The notes under the pieces are model-generated. The model did not search any database, had not been told where the DNA came from, and saw nothing but the letters and a program-made list of their open reading frames with translations. From the NCBI GenBank assembly GCA_934178555.1, contig CAKPQL010000030.1:1-5880 (forward strand): a DNA stretch of 5,880 nt, written 5' to 3'. Source of the stretch: an uncultured Clostridia bacterium (GTDB taxonomy: Bacteria; Bacillota; Clostridia; TANB77; CAG-508). Positions 1 to 5,094 of the stretch are shown in pieces; positions within the stretch are counted from its first letter, which is position 1, and each line of letters opens with the position of its first letter. The translations under genes and the position numbers were made by a program.

Positions 1-61
1 TAAAGTTGATAGAGAAAAATCTAGATTAACTAAAAAAGTAAATACTATGGAAGTAAAGTAA
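1..61 (+). CDS. C-terminal fragment of an unidentified plus-strand protein
   Basis: An open frame entering from the left edge (codons starting at base 2) ends at TAA 59-61 and reads KVDREKSRLTKKVNTMEVK. The stop codon lies inside a hairpin followed by a T-run, as expected for a genuine gene end, and this supports the frame more than the residues do. The tail is lysine-rich and hydrophilic, and no family can be named from 19 residues. It is the only plus-strand gene in the window and converges on the minus-strand genes, with the insertion sequence sitting in between. Confidence 0.5.
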   Translation, partial: KVDREKSRLTKKVNTMEVK

Positions 62-75
62 TTACTTCTTTTTTT
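50..75 (+). terminator. Intrinsic terminator of the leftmost gene
   Basis: GAAGTAA (50-56) pairs with TTACTTC (62-68) around a 5-nt loop and is followed by seven T (69-75). The hairpin overlaps the stop codon of the partial plus-strand gene. The stem is AT-rich but the geometry is typical. Confidence 0.65.
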
Positions 76-145
76 ATATTAAAAGCATAATTTATAAAAT
101 ATCTATTCTATCTTTTGTGAATTTGTTTTTTAATATAATAAAAAT

Positions 146-164
146 CCACTAGTTTAACTAGTGG
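146..164. terminator. Perfect hairpin with T-runs, presumed IS right end and bidirectional terminator
   Basis: CCACTAGT (146-153) and ACTAGTGG (157-164) form an 8-bp stem with a 3-nt loop. It is followed by TTTTT on the plus strand and by ATTTTT on the minus strand, so it can terminate in both directions. It is the outermost palindrome on the tnpA 3' side and a good candidate for the right-end hairpin recognised by TnpA. On the tnpA strand it shares the lead-in AAAACCAC with the left-side hairpin at 828-844, as expected if both are recognised by the same transposase. Confidence 0.6.
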
Positions 165-174
165 TTTTTCTCTA

Positions 175-189
175 ACCCCTATAAGGGGT
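175..189. repeat. Small palindrome in IS right end
   Basis: ACCCCT (175-180) and AGGGGT (184-189) form a 6-bp stem with a 3-nt loop. A closely related palindrome, ACCCTTAAAAGGGT, lies at 252-265 inside the last codons of tnpA. The pair may be part of the end structure read by the transposase or a decayed duplication; neither is shown. Confidence 0.5.
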
Positions 190-199
190 CATACTGGCT

Positions 200-221
200 G
201 CCCTCACATGAGGGCTTTTTT
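200..221 (+). terminator. Plus-strand intrinsic terminator inside IS right end
   Basis: GCCCTC (200-205) pairs with GAGGGC (210-215) around ACAT and is followed by six T (216-221). It would stop plus-strand transcripts coming from the left neighbour before they run antisense through tnpA. With the hairpin at 146-164 it makes a double block on that side. Confidence 0.65.
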
Positions 222-222
222 A

Positions 223-764
223 ATTTGCCAATCGCCTTTGACACTCTAACAACCCTTAAAAGGGTCTTCGTATTCCTTTACACTTCTTTTATCCTGTATC
301 ATATCTTCAGTTTCTTGTTCTCTTATATATTTTTTTATTGTATTTTTGTTTAATCCTACCGTACTTACATAATACCCTCTTGCCCAAAAGGTTCTCTGGC
401 CATATTTATATTTTAGGTTTGCATGATTTTCAAATATCATTAATGCACTTTTTCCCTTTAAATATCCCATAAATTGTGATACACTTAATTTGGGTGGGAT
501 TTTTACTAACATATGTATATGATCTATACATGCATGTGCTTCTATTATTTCTACACCTTTATACTCACATAGTCTGCGTAGTATTACGCCAATGTCCCTT
601 CTTAGTTTTCCATATACTGCTTTTCTTCTATATTTTGGAATAAACACTATATGGTACAAACAATTATATTTTGTATGGAACAATTGGCTTTCATCAATAT
701 CTTTACTCTTTGTTCTAGTTTTTAACATAAATACCTCCTCTTGATTTATAGTTGATTGGCAAAT
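223..764. repeat. 11-bp inverted repeat bracketing tnpA (223-233 and 754-764)
   Basis: ATTTGCCAATC at 223-233 is the exact reverse complement of GATTGGCAAAT at 754-764. The left copy is just past the tnpA stop codon and the right copy is in the tnpA 5' untranslated region, so in the tnpA mRNA the 5' leader could pair with the 3' trailer. An 11-base match placed so symmetrically is unlikely to be chance in AT-rich DNA, but its role is unknown. Confidence 0.5.
246..728 (-). CDS. tnpA: IS200/IS605-family Y1 HUH transposase TnpA
   Basis: This 160-residue protein is a single-domain tyrosine transposase that moves single-stranded DNA by recognising subterminal hairpins and forming a 5'-phosphotyrosine link. 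The HUH motif is H70-I-H72 (DHIHMLV), preceded by the strand VEIIEAHAC. The FWARGYYVSTVG block is at 114-125. Alignment with IS608 TnpA, whose Y127 lies in QYIENQ, makes Y134 of KKYIREQ the nucleophile and Q138 the third metal ligand. Length and all catalytic residues are as expected, so the protein looks active. Start ATG 728-726 has SD AGGAGG at 739-734 with a 5-nt spacer, but both lie in one arm of a 21-bp inverted repeat that can hide them. No tnpB or other cargo accompanies it. Confidence 0.95.
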   Translation of the reverse strand: MLKTRTKSKDIDESQLFHTKYNCLYHIVFIPKYRRKAVYGKLRRDIGVILRRLCEYKGVEIIEAHACIDHIHMLVKIPPKLSVSQFMGYLKGKSALMIFENHANLKYKYGQRTFWARGYYVSTVGLNKNTIKKYIREQETEDMIQDKRSVKEYEDPFKGC

Positions 765-797
765 CTTCTATATTATATCAAAAGGAGGTATTTATGT
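725..797 (-). promoter_or_regulatory. 21-bp foldback that can sequester the tnpA SD and start codon
   Basis: Plus-strand bases 725-745 and 777-797 are inverted copies over 21 bp with one mismatch, which becomes a G-U pair in RNA; the core AGGAGGTATTTATGT is a perfect 15 bp. In minus-strand RNA starting upstream of 797, the distal arm (797-777) would pair with the arm containing SD AGGAGG and the ATG of tnpA (745-725), leaving a 31-nt loop. Translation should then be blocked. SD sequestration in the 5' UTR is known for Salmonella IS200 tnpA; the assignment here rests on the repeat itself. Confidence 0.75.
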
Positions 798-800
798 CTT
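772..800 (-). promoter_or_regulatory. Promoter of tnpA embedded in the distal foldback arm
   Basis: On the minus strand, AAGACA (800-795) is followed by a 17-nt spacer and a perfect -10 TATAAT (777-772). The start point would be near 765. Such an RNA omits the upstream arm 797-777, so its SD (739-734) would be free. The -35 box is a 4/6 match and the promoter is predicted to be modest. Confidence 0.5.
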
Positions 801-827
801 CTTAAAGGCTTCGCTCTTTACTATTCA

Positions 828-844
828 CACCTGCATAGCAGGTG
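828..844. repeat. Hairpin in presumed IS left end
   Basis: CACCTGC (828-834) and GCAGGTG (838-844) form a perfect 7-bp stem with loop ATA. On the tnpA strand it is preceded by AAAACCAC, as is the right-side hairpin at 146-164. It is a candidate for the left-end TnpA recognition hairpin. Confidence 0.55.
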
Positions 845-851
845 GTTTTGT

Positions 852-873
852 ATGTGTCCTTGAGAGGACACAT
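852..873. repeat. Outer hairpin in presumed IS left end
   Basis: ATGTGTCCT (852-860) and AGGACACAT (865-873) form a perfect 9-bp stem with a TGAG loop. No T-run follows on either strand, so it is not an ordinary terminator. It lies seven bases from the terminator hairpin of the flanking operon and may mark the element boundary. Confidence 0.5.
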
Positions 874-879
874 TAATAT

Positions 880-918
880 AAAAACCTCACTTCTCAAAAT
901 ATGAGAAATGAGGTTTTT
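880..918. terminator. Bidirectional terminator after the MazG-like gene
   Basis: AAAAACCTCA (880-889) pairs with TGAGGTTTTT (909-918), then after one C/A mismatch TTCTCA (891-896) pairs with TGAGAA (902-907) around a 5-nt loop. The T-run is part of the stem on both strands. It lies 32 bases past the stop of the 951-1283 gene and probably ends that minus-strand operon. Confidence 0.75.
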
Positions 919-950
919 ATCATTTATATGTTAAATCTTAATGATTTTTA

Positions 951-1283
951 TTACTCATTAGCTTCTATTACTTTTTCTAAAAATATCTTTTCATTAAAGG
1001 CACCACGTTTTTCATTTTTTTGTTCGGCAACTAAAATAATATCGTCTAATGTTTTGCTCTCTATCTTTGCTAGTGCGCTTATTATTTCCAACATATCCGC
1101 TAGTTCTTCAATTCTATCACTTCCACTAGCTTCTAGTACCTCTTTGTATTCTTCATAAAGTTTTTTTTCTAATTCGTTTTTATACTCATCTTCAGATAAT
1201 ATCCTAGTAACTGGAGTTTCTCCTTTACTTTTAATTATGTTTGGAATATTGTCTCTTACTAATTTATTATATATTCTTTCCAT
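951..1283 (-). CDS. MazG-like nucleoside triphosphate pyrophosphohydrolase
   Basis: This 110-residue protein opens with YNKLVRDNIPNII, the signature of the small single-domain NTP-PPases of the COG4997 type (all-alpha NTP-PPase superfamily with MazG and dUTPase-like proteins). These cytosolic enzymes hydrolyse (d)NTPs to the monophosphate and pyrophosphate, often as house-cleaning enzymes against damaged or non-canonical nucleotides. The metal-binding EExxE motif is at residues 44-48 (EEYKE) and the partner ExxD at 60-63 (ELAD). Length is normal for the family. Start ATG 1283 has SD GGAGG at 1295-1291 with a 7-nt spacer. It lies 19 bases after the HIT gene, the SD occupying that gap, so the two form an operon ending at the terminator 880-918. 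The substrate cannot be told. Confidence 0.85.
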   Translation of the reverse strand: MERIYNKLVRDNIPNIIKSKGETPVTRILSEDEYKNELEKKLYEEYKEVLEASGSDRIEELADMLEIISALAKIESKTLDDIILVAEQKNEKRGAFNEKIFLEKVIEANE

Positions 1284-1302
1284 TTTTTCTCCTCCTTATA
1301 AA

Positions 1303-1677
1303 TTAATAATTCTTCTTGTCTGGAATAACACCTCTAACGCCTCCTCGTGGATCTTTAACATCACCACTATATCTGGGTATTAAATGCATATGAATATGCA
1401 TTACACTTTGACCAGCATCTCTACCACAGTTTAGTCCTATATTATAACCTGTCGGAGAAAACTTCTCATCTAAATATTTCTTACATTTATTTAATAGTTC
1501 TAATATTGCAATTTGTTCTTCTTCTGTGATATCAAAGAATGTAGGTGCATGTCTTTTTGTGACTATCAATATATGACCTTTACTTACTGGAAATTCATCA
1601 AAGTAAGCTATGGCAAGTTTGTTTTCGAATAGAGCTTTTTTGTTTTCAATAAAGTTATCGCAAAAAATGCAGTTCAT
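1303..1677 (-). CDS. HIT-family nucleotide hydrolase/transferase (Ap4A hydrolase-like)
   Basis: This 124-residue protein is a histidine triad protein. The triad H94-I-H96-M-H98 lies in SVMHIHMHLIPR, with H96 in the position of the catalytic nucleophile. The N-terminal CIFC (C3, C6), together with H43 and H94, matches the zinc site seen in many bacterial HIT proteins. The C-terminal DPRGGVRGVIP block is typical of the Ap4A hydrolase-like branch. Such enzymes cleave phosphoramidates, dinucleoside polyphosphates or adenylylated compounds; the exact substrate cannot be inferred. The start at 1677 puts the CxxC at the very N-terminus, as usual. The SD GAAAGGAA (1695-1688) is rather far from the start. 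It has its own promoter and is followed 19 bases later by the MazG-like gene. Confidence 0.9.
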   Translation of the reverse strand: MNCIFCDNFIENKKALFENKLAIAYFDEFPVSKGHILIVTKRHAPTFFDITEEEQIAILELLNKCKKYLDEKFSPTGYNIGLNCGRDAGQSVMHIHMHLIPRYSGDVKDPRGGVRGVIPDKKNY

Positions 1678-1704
1678 GAATTCACTATTCCTTTCTCTAT
1701 GTTA

Positions 1705-1733
1705 ATTATAACACAGAAAAAGAAATATTTTAA
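1705..1733 (-). promoter_or_regulatory. Promoter for the HIT/MazG-like pair
   Basis: On the minus strand, TTAAAA (1733-1728) is separated by 17 nt from TATAAT (1710-1705), giving a start near 1698 and a leader of about 21 nt. The -35 box overlaps the stop codon of the TIM-barrel gene. No convincing terminator separates the two groups, so read-through from the upstream four-gene operon is also possible. Confidence 0.55.
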
Positions 1734-2617
1734 TTATTTTTATCAAAAATAACATTAAATTTTAATAAATCATAAATTATTGATTGTAAATCTTCCTCTC
1801 CGCTATTCACTTCCGGAACAAAATATCTAGGTTTATTATCATTGAATGTTTTATTTATCGAAAGTATAAATTCACTTTTTAACAATTCATTGTTGCTAAA
1901 AAATGTATTTAAATTTCCAGTATGAGGAGTCCATCTTCCTTTTGCACTTTTTCTTTTTCCCCATAAATGGAAACCTCCAATATATTCAATATATTTATTA
2001 ATATTTTTATTAAAATCTGTAATTTTATTTAACTTTATGTCATCCATTTTTATTGCTTCGGCACTGAATACCTGTGGGTAATCAAGAACTAATTTTAGCC
2101 TTAAATTTCTATTTGATAATTCATTTAAAAAGTTAATTATTGACTTGCAATTAGAAATTAAAAACTTACCACCTTTATAAAAGGTTCCACATCTATTTTC
2201 TATAAATATTTTTACATCAGGATATTTTTGTAGAATTATTCTTTCGAACTCTATGTATGTATCAAAAAAATTATCAAAATCAAGGCAATAATCATTAAAA
2301 GGTGGATGAACTTCTATAATTTCTGGTGGTTGATTATTTCCTATTAAATCTATTATATAATTAGCAAACTCTTGTGCCCATTCTTTGTCTTTCCATAATT
2401 GTGGTATATTATCTTTTTGTGAACTTTTTAGCTTAGGATATTTATTAATTAAGCTATTATCTAATTTTCTCTTCATATGCGAATATTCTGTATGAAGAGA
2501 ATACTTCCTTATTGGTGAAATACTACTTTTATCAAAGTTTCCGGCGATTTCATCAATATTACTTGTAATACCTACTGGATATTTTTTAGAATGATATGTT
2601 ATTGGTATTAAAATCAT
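1730..2617 (-). CDS. TIM-barrel metalloprotein, xylose isomerase/endonuclease IV-like
   Basis: This 295-residue protein has the strand-end motifs of the AP-endonuclease-2/sugar isomerase TIM barrel: EVHPP (H104), IFIENR (E140), LVLDYPQ (D179), GGFHLWG (H217), PHTG (H232) and VPEVNS (E269). These follow the order of metal ligands in endonuclease IV, so a divalent-metal site is likely, though the DRH signature of true endonuclease IV reads W-T-P-H here. Relatives act as AP endonucleases or sugar isomerases/epimerases; which applies is unknown. The start ATG 2617-2615 is chosen because SD AAGGAG lies seven bases upstream and the codon overlaps the preceding stop as ATGA. A start at 2668 would add 17 residues and overlap the upstream gene by 55 bases without an SD. 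It is the last gene of the four-gene operon. Confidence 0.7.
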   Translation of the reverse strand: MILIPITYHSKKYPVGITSNIDEIAGNFDKSSISPIRKYSLHTEYSHMKRKLDNSLINKYPKLKSSQKDNIPQLWKDKEWAQEFANYIIDLIGNNQPPEIIEVHPPFNDYCLDFDNFFDTYIEFERIILQKYPDVKIFIENRCGTFYKGGKFLISNCKSIINFLNELSNRNLRLKLVLDYPQVFSAEAIKMDDIKLNKITDFNKNINKYIEYIGGFHLWGKRKSAKGRWTPHTGNLNTFFSNNELLKSEFILSINKTFNDNKPRYFVPEVNSGEEDLQSIIYDLLKFNVIFDKNN

Positions 2618-3399
2618 ATGGTTCTCCTTAAAATTTTCGATTTTCCTACTGGTGTTTGAATATCCCAAAAAACTAATTTACCATTGTTATTCATTGATAT
2701 AGAAATAGTGTATTCATCTGACTTATCCCAAAATTCATCAATTAAATTAACATAATATATTAAATTATTAACCAAACTATAATCTAGCGGTTTATATTCT
2801 TTATCAAATATTTCCATTTGGGGTTCCAATCCAAACTTTTTTAACTTATTGATCCTAATTAATTTATCATTTTCAAACTGTTCACGACTTACAAAATCTA
2901 ACTTTATATATTTCCACCATTCATTTTGCCATCCCATTTCAATTGGATAATTAAAACTAATAACTTCGTGTGGTGTTATATCTCCTCTATTTATATCTGA
3001 TACATCAAAGCCTTTTCCAACGCTTTCAATAACAAACGAATTTAAAGGTTTATTAACGCACATATTTATTCCATATATGTTTTTAGTTCTATCTATTGGT
3101 TGTAATAGCCACATTTGTGTTCCATCTACTTTTCTCTCTTCTAATTTTTCTAAATCTATTAATGATTTATTGCCACCTCTTATAGGATTTGTACATGGCT
3201 TTATATATTGATATCTTATAGTACAATATTCCGATTTTAATGTCTCTTTTAACTGTACGATTTTTTCTTTTGTTAACTTTTCATTTTCTTCAAAAAGTAC
3301 ACTATCAAATACTGGGCAACCAACATTTGCTAAAAATTGATATGTTGAAATTTTTTCGTTATTCACGGCATTGTAATTTTTGTTAGGTAATACTATCAT
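2614..3399 (-). CDS. Unidentified protein, possibly ATP-grasp-like
   Basis: This 261-residue soluble protein is not firmly recognised. The N-terminal ISTYQFLANVGCPVFDSVLF (17-36) resembles the opening of ATP-grasp enzymes (a short helix, then a G-x-P-V-x-D/T strand). Conserved-looking blocks follow: CTIRYQYIKPCTNPIRGGN (59-77), with basic residues and a glycine-rich turn; WLLQPIDRTKNIYGINM (97-113); and a striking IESVGKGFDVSDINRGD (124-140) followed by PHE. It ends in an acidic strand VFWDIQTP (243-250) and a basic tail. These suggest a nucleotide-binding ligase-like fold, but no catalytic assignment can be made. The start at 3399 has SD AAGGAGG with an 8-nt spacer, 20 bases after the HIT gene stop. 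Its stop overlaps the TIM-barrel start (ATGA), implying translational coupling. Confidence 0.75.
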   Translation of the reverse strand: MIVLPNKNYNAVNNEKISTYQFLANVGCPVFDSVLFEENEKLTKEKIVQLKETLKSEYCTIRYQYIKPCTNPIRGGNKSLIDLEKLEERKVDGTQMWLLQPIDRTKNIYGINMCVNKPLNSFVIESVGKGFDVSDINRGDITPHEVISFNYPIEMGWQNEWWKYIKLDFVSREQFENDKLIRINKLKKFGLEPQMEIFDKEYKPLDYSLVNNLIYYVNLIDEFWDKSDEYTISISMNNNGKLVFWDIQTPVGKSKILRRTI

Positions 3400-3419
3400 T
3401 TTATCTTCCTCCTTAGTAG

Positions 3420-4058
3420 TTATTTCCTATAAATTAATTTTTTTTCTTTATAAAATTCTAAGTTTTTTTCTATTACATCAATCAAAGGATATTCTCTCCA
3501 ATTCCATTCTTGCTTTTGCAGTGAATTAGCTAAAACCATTCTTAAAAACTGCGATGGTATTCCTTGATGAGTCATAATATAGTTTTTACCATTGACATCA
3601 CGATAATATAAATATTTTTCATATTCATGACATATTTGCCTCAAGTCGTTAATATCATCTATTTCTTCAGTTTCAAAGTTATATTTTGATATTTCATCAA
3701 GTAGTGATATATTGTTTGGAAAAATATGCAAGTGTGCATGAACAATGCTCTTTCCACTTTCATTTGATGGATATAATGCTCCGTGTTCAAACATTGAAAA
3801 ACTAGAATTAAAATATTTTTTATTTATCTCTTTTTGCCATTCAATAATTTCTTTTAATTCTTTCAATTCATCTAAGGTTAATTCTCCAAAACAATTTATG
3901 TGTTCTTTTGGAACAATTAGTTGATAATTGTCTACGATTCCACCTGTTGTTGGAAAAACGACAAATTTTGGTGTTTCTGCTATAATTCTGTTTTTACCTA
4001 CTATGCTTTTTTGTGGTTCAACTAATTCTTGACAAAATGGACATATAATATTTTTCAT
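3420..4058 (-). CDS. Long HIT-family protein with N-terminal CxxC zinc motif
   Basis: This 212-residue protein begins MKNIICPFCQEL, whose C6/C9 pair with H53 resembles the zinc site of HIT proteins. The histidine triad is H107-A-H109-L-H111 in SIVHAHLHIFPN, with H109 the expected nucleophile. About 95 residues follow the triad (including YYRDVNGKNYIM and WNWREYPLI), so it is longer than ordinary HIT hydrolases and closer in shape to galactose-1-phosphate uridylyltransferase- or CwfJ-like members. Its likely chemistry is nucleotidyl hydrolysis or transfer. Start ATG 4058 is set by SD GGAGG at 4071-4067 (8-nt spacer), which lies within the last codons of the upstream gene. An earlier start at 4112 would overlap that gene and lacks support. 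Only one base separates it from the upstream stop, so it is part of one operon. Confidence 0.85.
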   Translation of the reverse strand: MKNIICPFCQELVEPQKSIVGKNRIIAETPKFVVFPTTGGIVDNYQLIVPKEHINCFGELTLDELKELKEIIEWQKEINKKYFNSSFSMFEHGALYPSNESGKSIVHAHLHIFPNNISLLDEISKYNFETEEIDDINDLRQICHEYEKYLYYRDVNGKNYIMTHQGIPSQFLRMVLANSLQKQEWNWREYPLIDVIEKNLEFYKEKKLIYRK

Positions 4059-4059
4059 T

Positions 4060-4986
4060 TTATTTTCCTCCAATTCTTTTATTATTACATAAGTCAATAT
4101 TTTTAAATTCAAATAAATAACCTTCTATTTTTTTTATATCGATTAATTCAATAAGACCATTGTTATCTATGACTAAAATTTTACCGATAATAAATAAATA
4201 TTTACCAATTATTGTATTAAAGTCTTTTTTTATATTATATTCTCTGGCACTAAACATTGTTGAATTAAATATACTCAATTGATTTTCTTTGACTAACATA
4301 GCATTATTTATTTTACTTTCTAAATCGTCATAAGTATTGACTTCTGGTTCTATTAAATATTTTTGATAATCATTTGGTACTATTTTTAATATTTCTTTAT
4401 ATTTATCTGTAAGTTTCTTTAACACTTCTACTTTATCATTTGGATAAAATACGATATTTTTCATTTTATAATTAGTAGTCACTAAGCCACTTATTCCATA
4501 ATCGATAATTATTTTTTCAAGTACTCTAGCAATTTTTCCAGTTGGAGTTTTAGCTATAAGAATAGAAAATAGTGCTCCTTGTTCCAATAATCTTTCATAC
4601 TTTTTAATTTCAGATGCTGTTCCAACTTTAATTTTATTTCCATTAAAATAAGCAAGGTAAACATAATGTGGACTATTACAGTATTTTAAGACATCTTTAT
4701 TTTTAGCATAACAATTGTCTCCGTGACATTTTATGCATTTATAAAAATCATACATATATTTACATTTATCACATTGTACTTGACTATTATCAACTAAATT
4801 ATTGCAACTAATATACTGCCTAGTGTATGGATTTATTGTTCCAAGGCAAATTTTTTTATTAATTAATTCAATATTGAAGTTATTTGGTACCTCTATATAT
4901 TCATCTTTATATGTAGTATAATCCTTTAAATGTAAAAGTGGAGTTGTTTCATCTTTCCAAATTATACCAATAAAATATTTTTTCAT
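4060..4986 (-). CDS. DUF2797-like protein: Cys-rich zinc module plus GIY-YIG-like domain
   Basis: This 308-residue protein is the first gene of the four-gene operon. A Cys-rich region has C61, C72, C75, C84, C87, C92 and C103 in spacings such as QCDKCKY and YKCIKCHGDNC, suggesting zinc ribbons. Next is HYVYLAYF (107-114), KIKVGTA (118-124), R132 in YERLLEQGA and AR..E157 in IARVLEK. The order Tyr-Tyr, KVG, Arg, Glu resembles the GIY-YIG nuclease fold; this arrangement is what I know of DUF2797, a family without a firm function. A C-terminal part (about 258-296) with GKYLFIIGKILVID completes the usual length. The start at 4986 is chosen because SD AAGAGGTG lies nine bases upstream. The in-frame ATG at 5094 would add 36 residues encoded by the leader hairpins, and the predicted transcript begins after it. 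Nuclease activity is inference. Confidence 0.7.
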   Translation of the reverse strand: MKKYFIGIIWKDETTPLLHLKDYTTYKDEYIEVPNNFNIELINKKICLGTINPYTRQYISCNNLVDNSQVQCDKCKYMYDFYKCIKCHGDNCYAKNKDVLKYCNSPHYVYLAYFNGNKIKVGTASEIKKYERLLEQGALFSILIAKTPTGKIARVLEKIIIDYGISGLVTTNYKMKNIVFYPNDKVEVLKKLTDKYKEILKIVPNDYQKYLIEPEVNTYDDLESKINNAMLVKENQLSIFNSTMFSAREYNIKKDFNTIIGKYLFIIGKILVIDNNGLIELIDIKKIEGYLFEFKNIDLCNNKRIGGK

Positions 4987-4995
4987 CTTATAAAA

Positions 4996-5030
4996 CACCT
5001 CTTCTTTATTTAAATTATCTAAAAAAGAGG
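4996..5030 (-). promoter_or_regulatory. Alternative hairpin that hides the SD of the DUF2797-like gene
   Basis: In minus-strand RNA, CCUCUUUUUU (5030-5021) is complementary over 10 bp, with one G-U pair, to AAAGAAGAGG (5007-4998), leaving a 13-nt loop. The second arm contains the SD of the DUF2797-like gene. The first arm is also the 3' arm and U-run of the leader terminator, so the two structures exclude each other. Confidence 0.5.
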
Positions 5031-5051
5031 AAACCAAAGCAAGGCCTCCTC
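5021..5051 (-). terminator. Intrinsic terminator in the leader of the four-gene operon (attenuator candidate)
   Basis: In minus-strand RNA, GAGGAGGCC (5051-5043) pairs with GGUUUCCUC (5035-5027) over 9 bp, including two G-U pairs, around a 7-nt loop, and is followed by six U (5026-5021). It lies between the predicted promoter and the first gene, about 35 nt upstream of the ATG, so it can only make sense as a conditional terminator. Just upstream, AT-rich arms at 5083-5073 and 5070-5059 form a second hairpin. Confidence 0.6.
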
Positions 5052-5094
5052 CTCCAAAACTTAAAAACTTGTAAGTTTTAAGTAACTTAGTCAT

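Larger units (their letters stand above)
140..875 (-). mobile_element. IS200/IS605-family insertion sequence (tnpA-only, IS200 type)
   Basis: A lone Y1 transposase gene (246-728, minus strand) is flanked on both sides by clustered short hairpins. Those at 146-164, 175-189 and 200-215 form the presumed right end, and those at 828-844 and 852-873 the presumed left end. IS200/IS605 elements have subterminal palindromes instead of terminal inverted repeats and make no target-site duplication. The total of about 0.73 kb fits IS200-type elements. No tnpB is present. Exact tips cannot be set from one copy, so the given limits are estimates bracketing the outer hairpins. The element lies between two convergent transcription units that each have their own terminator (50-75 and 880-918), so the insertion seems not to break a gene. 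Confidence 0.8.

Noticed and set aside
783..805. Plus-strand AGGAGGTATTTATG followed by a tiny frame (M-S-S-stop)
   Set aside because: It looks like an SD and start only because it is the inverted copy of the tnpA initiation region; three codons are not a credible gene.
901..1158. Plus-strand open frame of 85 codons
   Set aside because: It is antisense to the well-supported MazG-like gene, is serine/leucine-rich as expected for a shadow frame, starts inside a terminator hairpin and has no SD.
2618..2668. Upstream start for the TIM-barrel gene
   Set aside because: It lacks an SD and would overlap the preceding gene by 55 bases, while ATG 2617 has AAGGAG at proper spacing and an ATGA stop/start overlap.
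4059..4112. Upstream start for the long HIT gene
   Set aside because: It lies within the preceding coding region without an SD, whereas ATG 4058 has GGAGG eight bases upstream and places the CxxC at the usual N-terminal position.
5021..5088. T-box or other known riboswitch in the operon leader
   Set aside because: The leader is only about 100 nt, without a T-box sequence or another recognisable aptamer core, and the downstream genes are not amino-acid or tRNA-synthetase genes.
4987..5094. N-terminal extension of the DUF2797-like protein from ATG 5094
   Set aside because: The predicted transcript starts near 5088, after that codon; the segment encodes leader hairpins, and a good SD supports ATG 4986.
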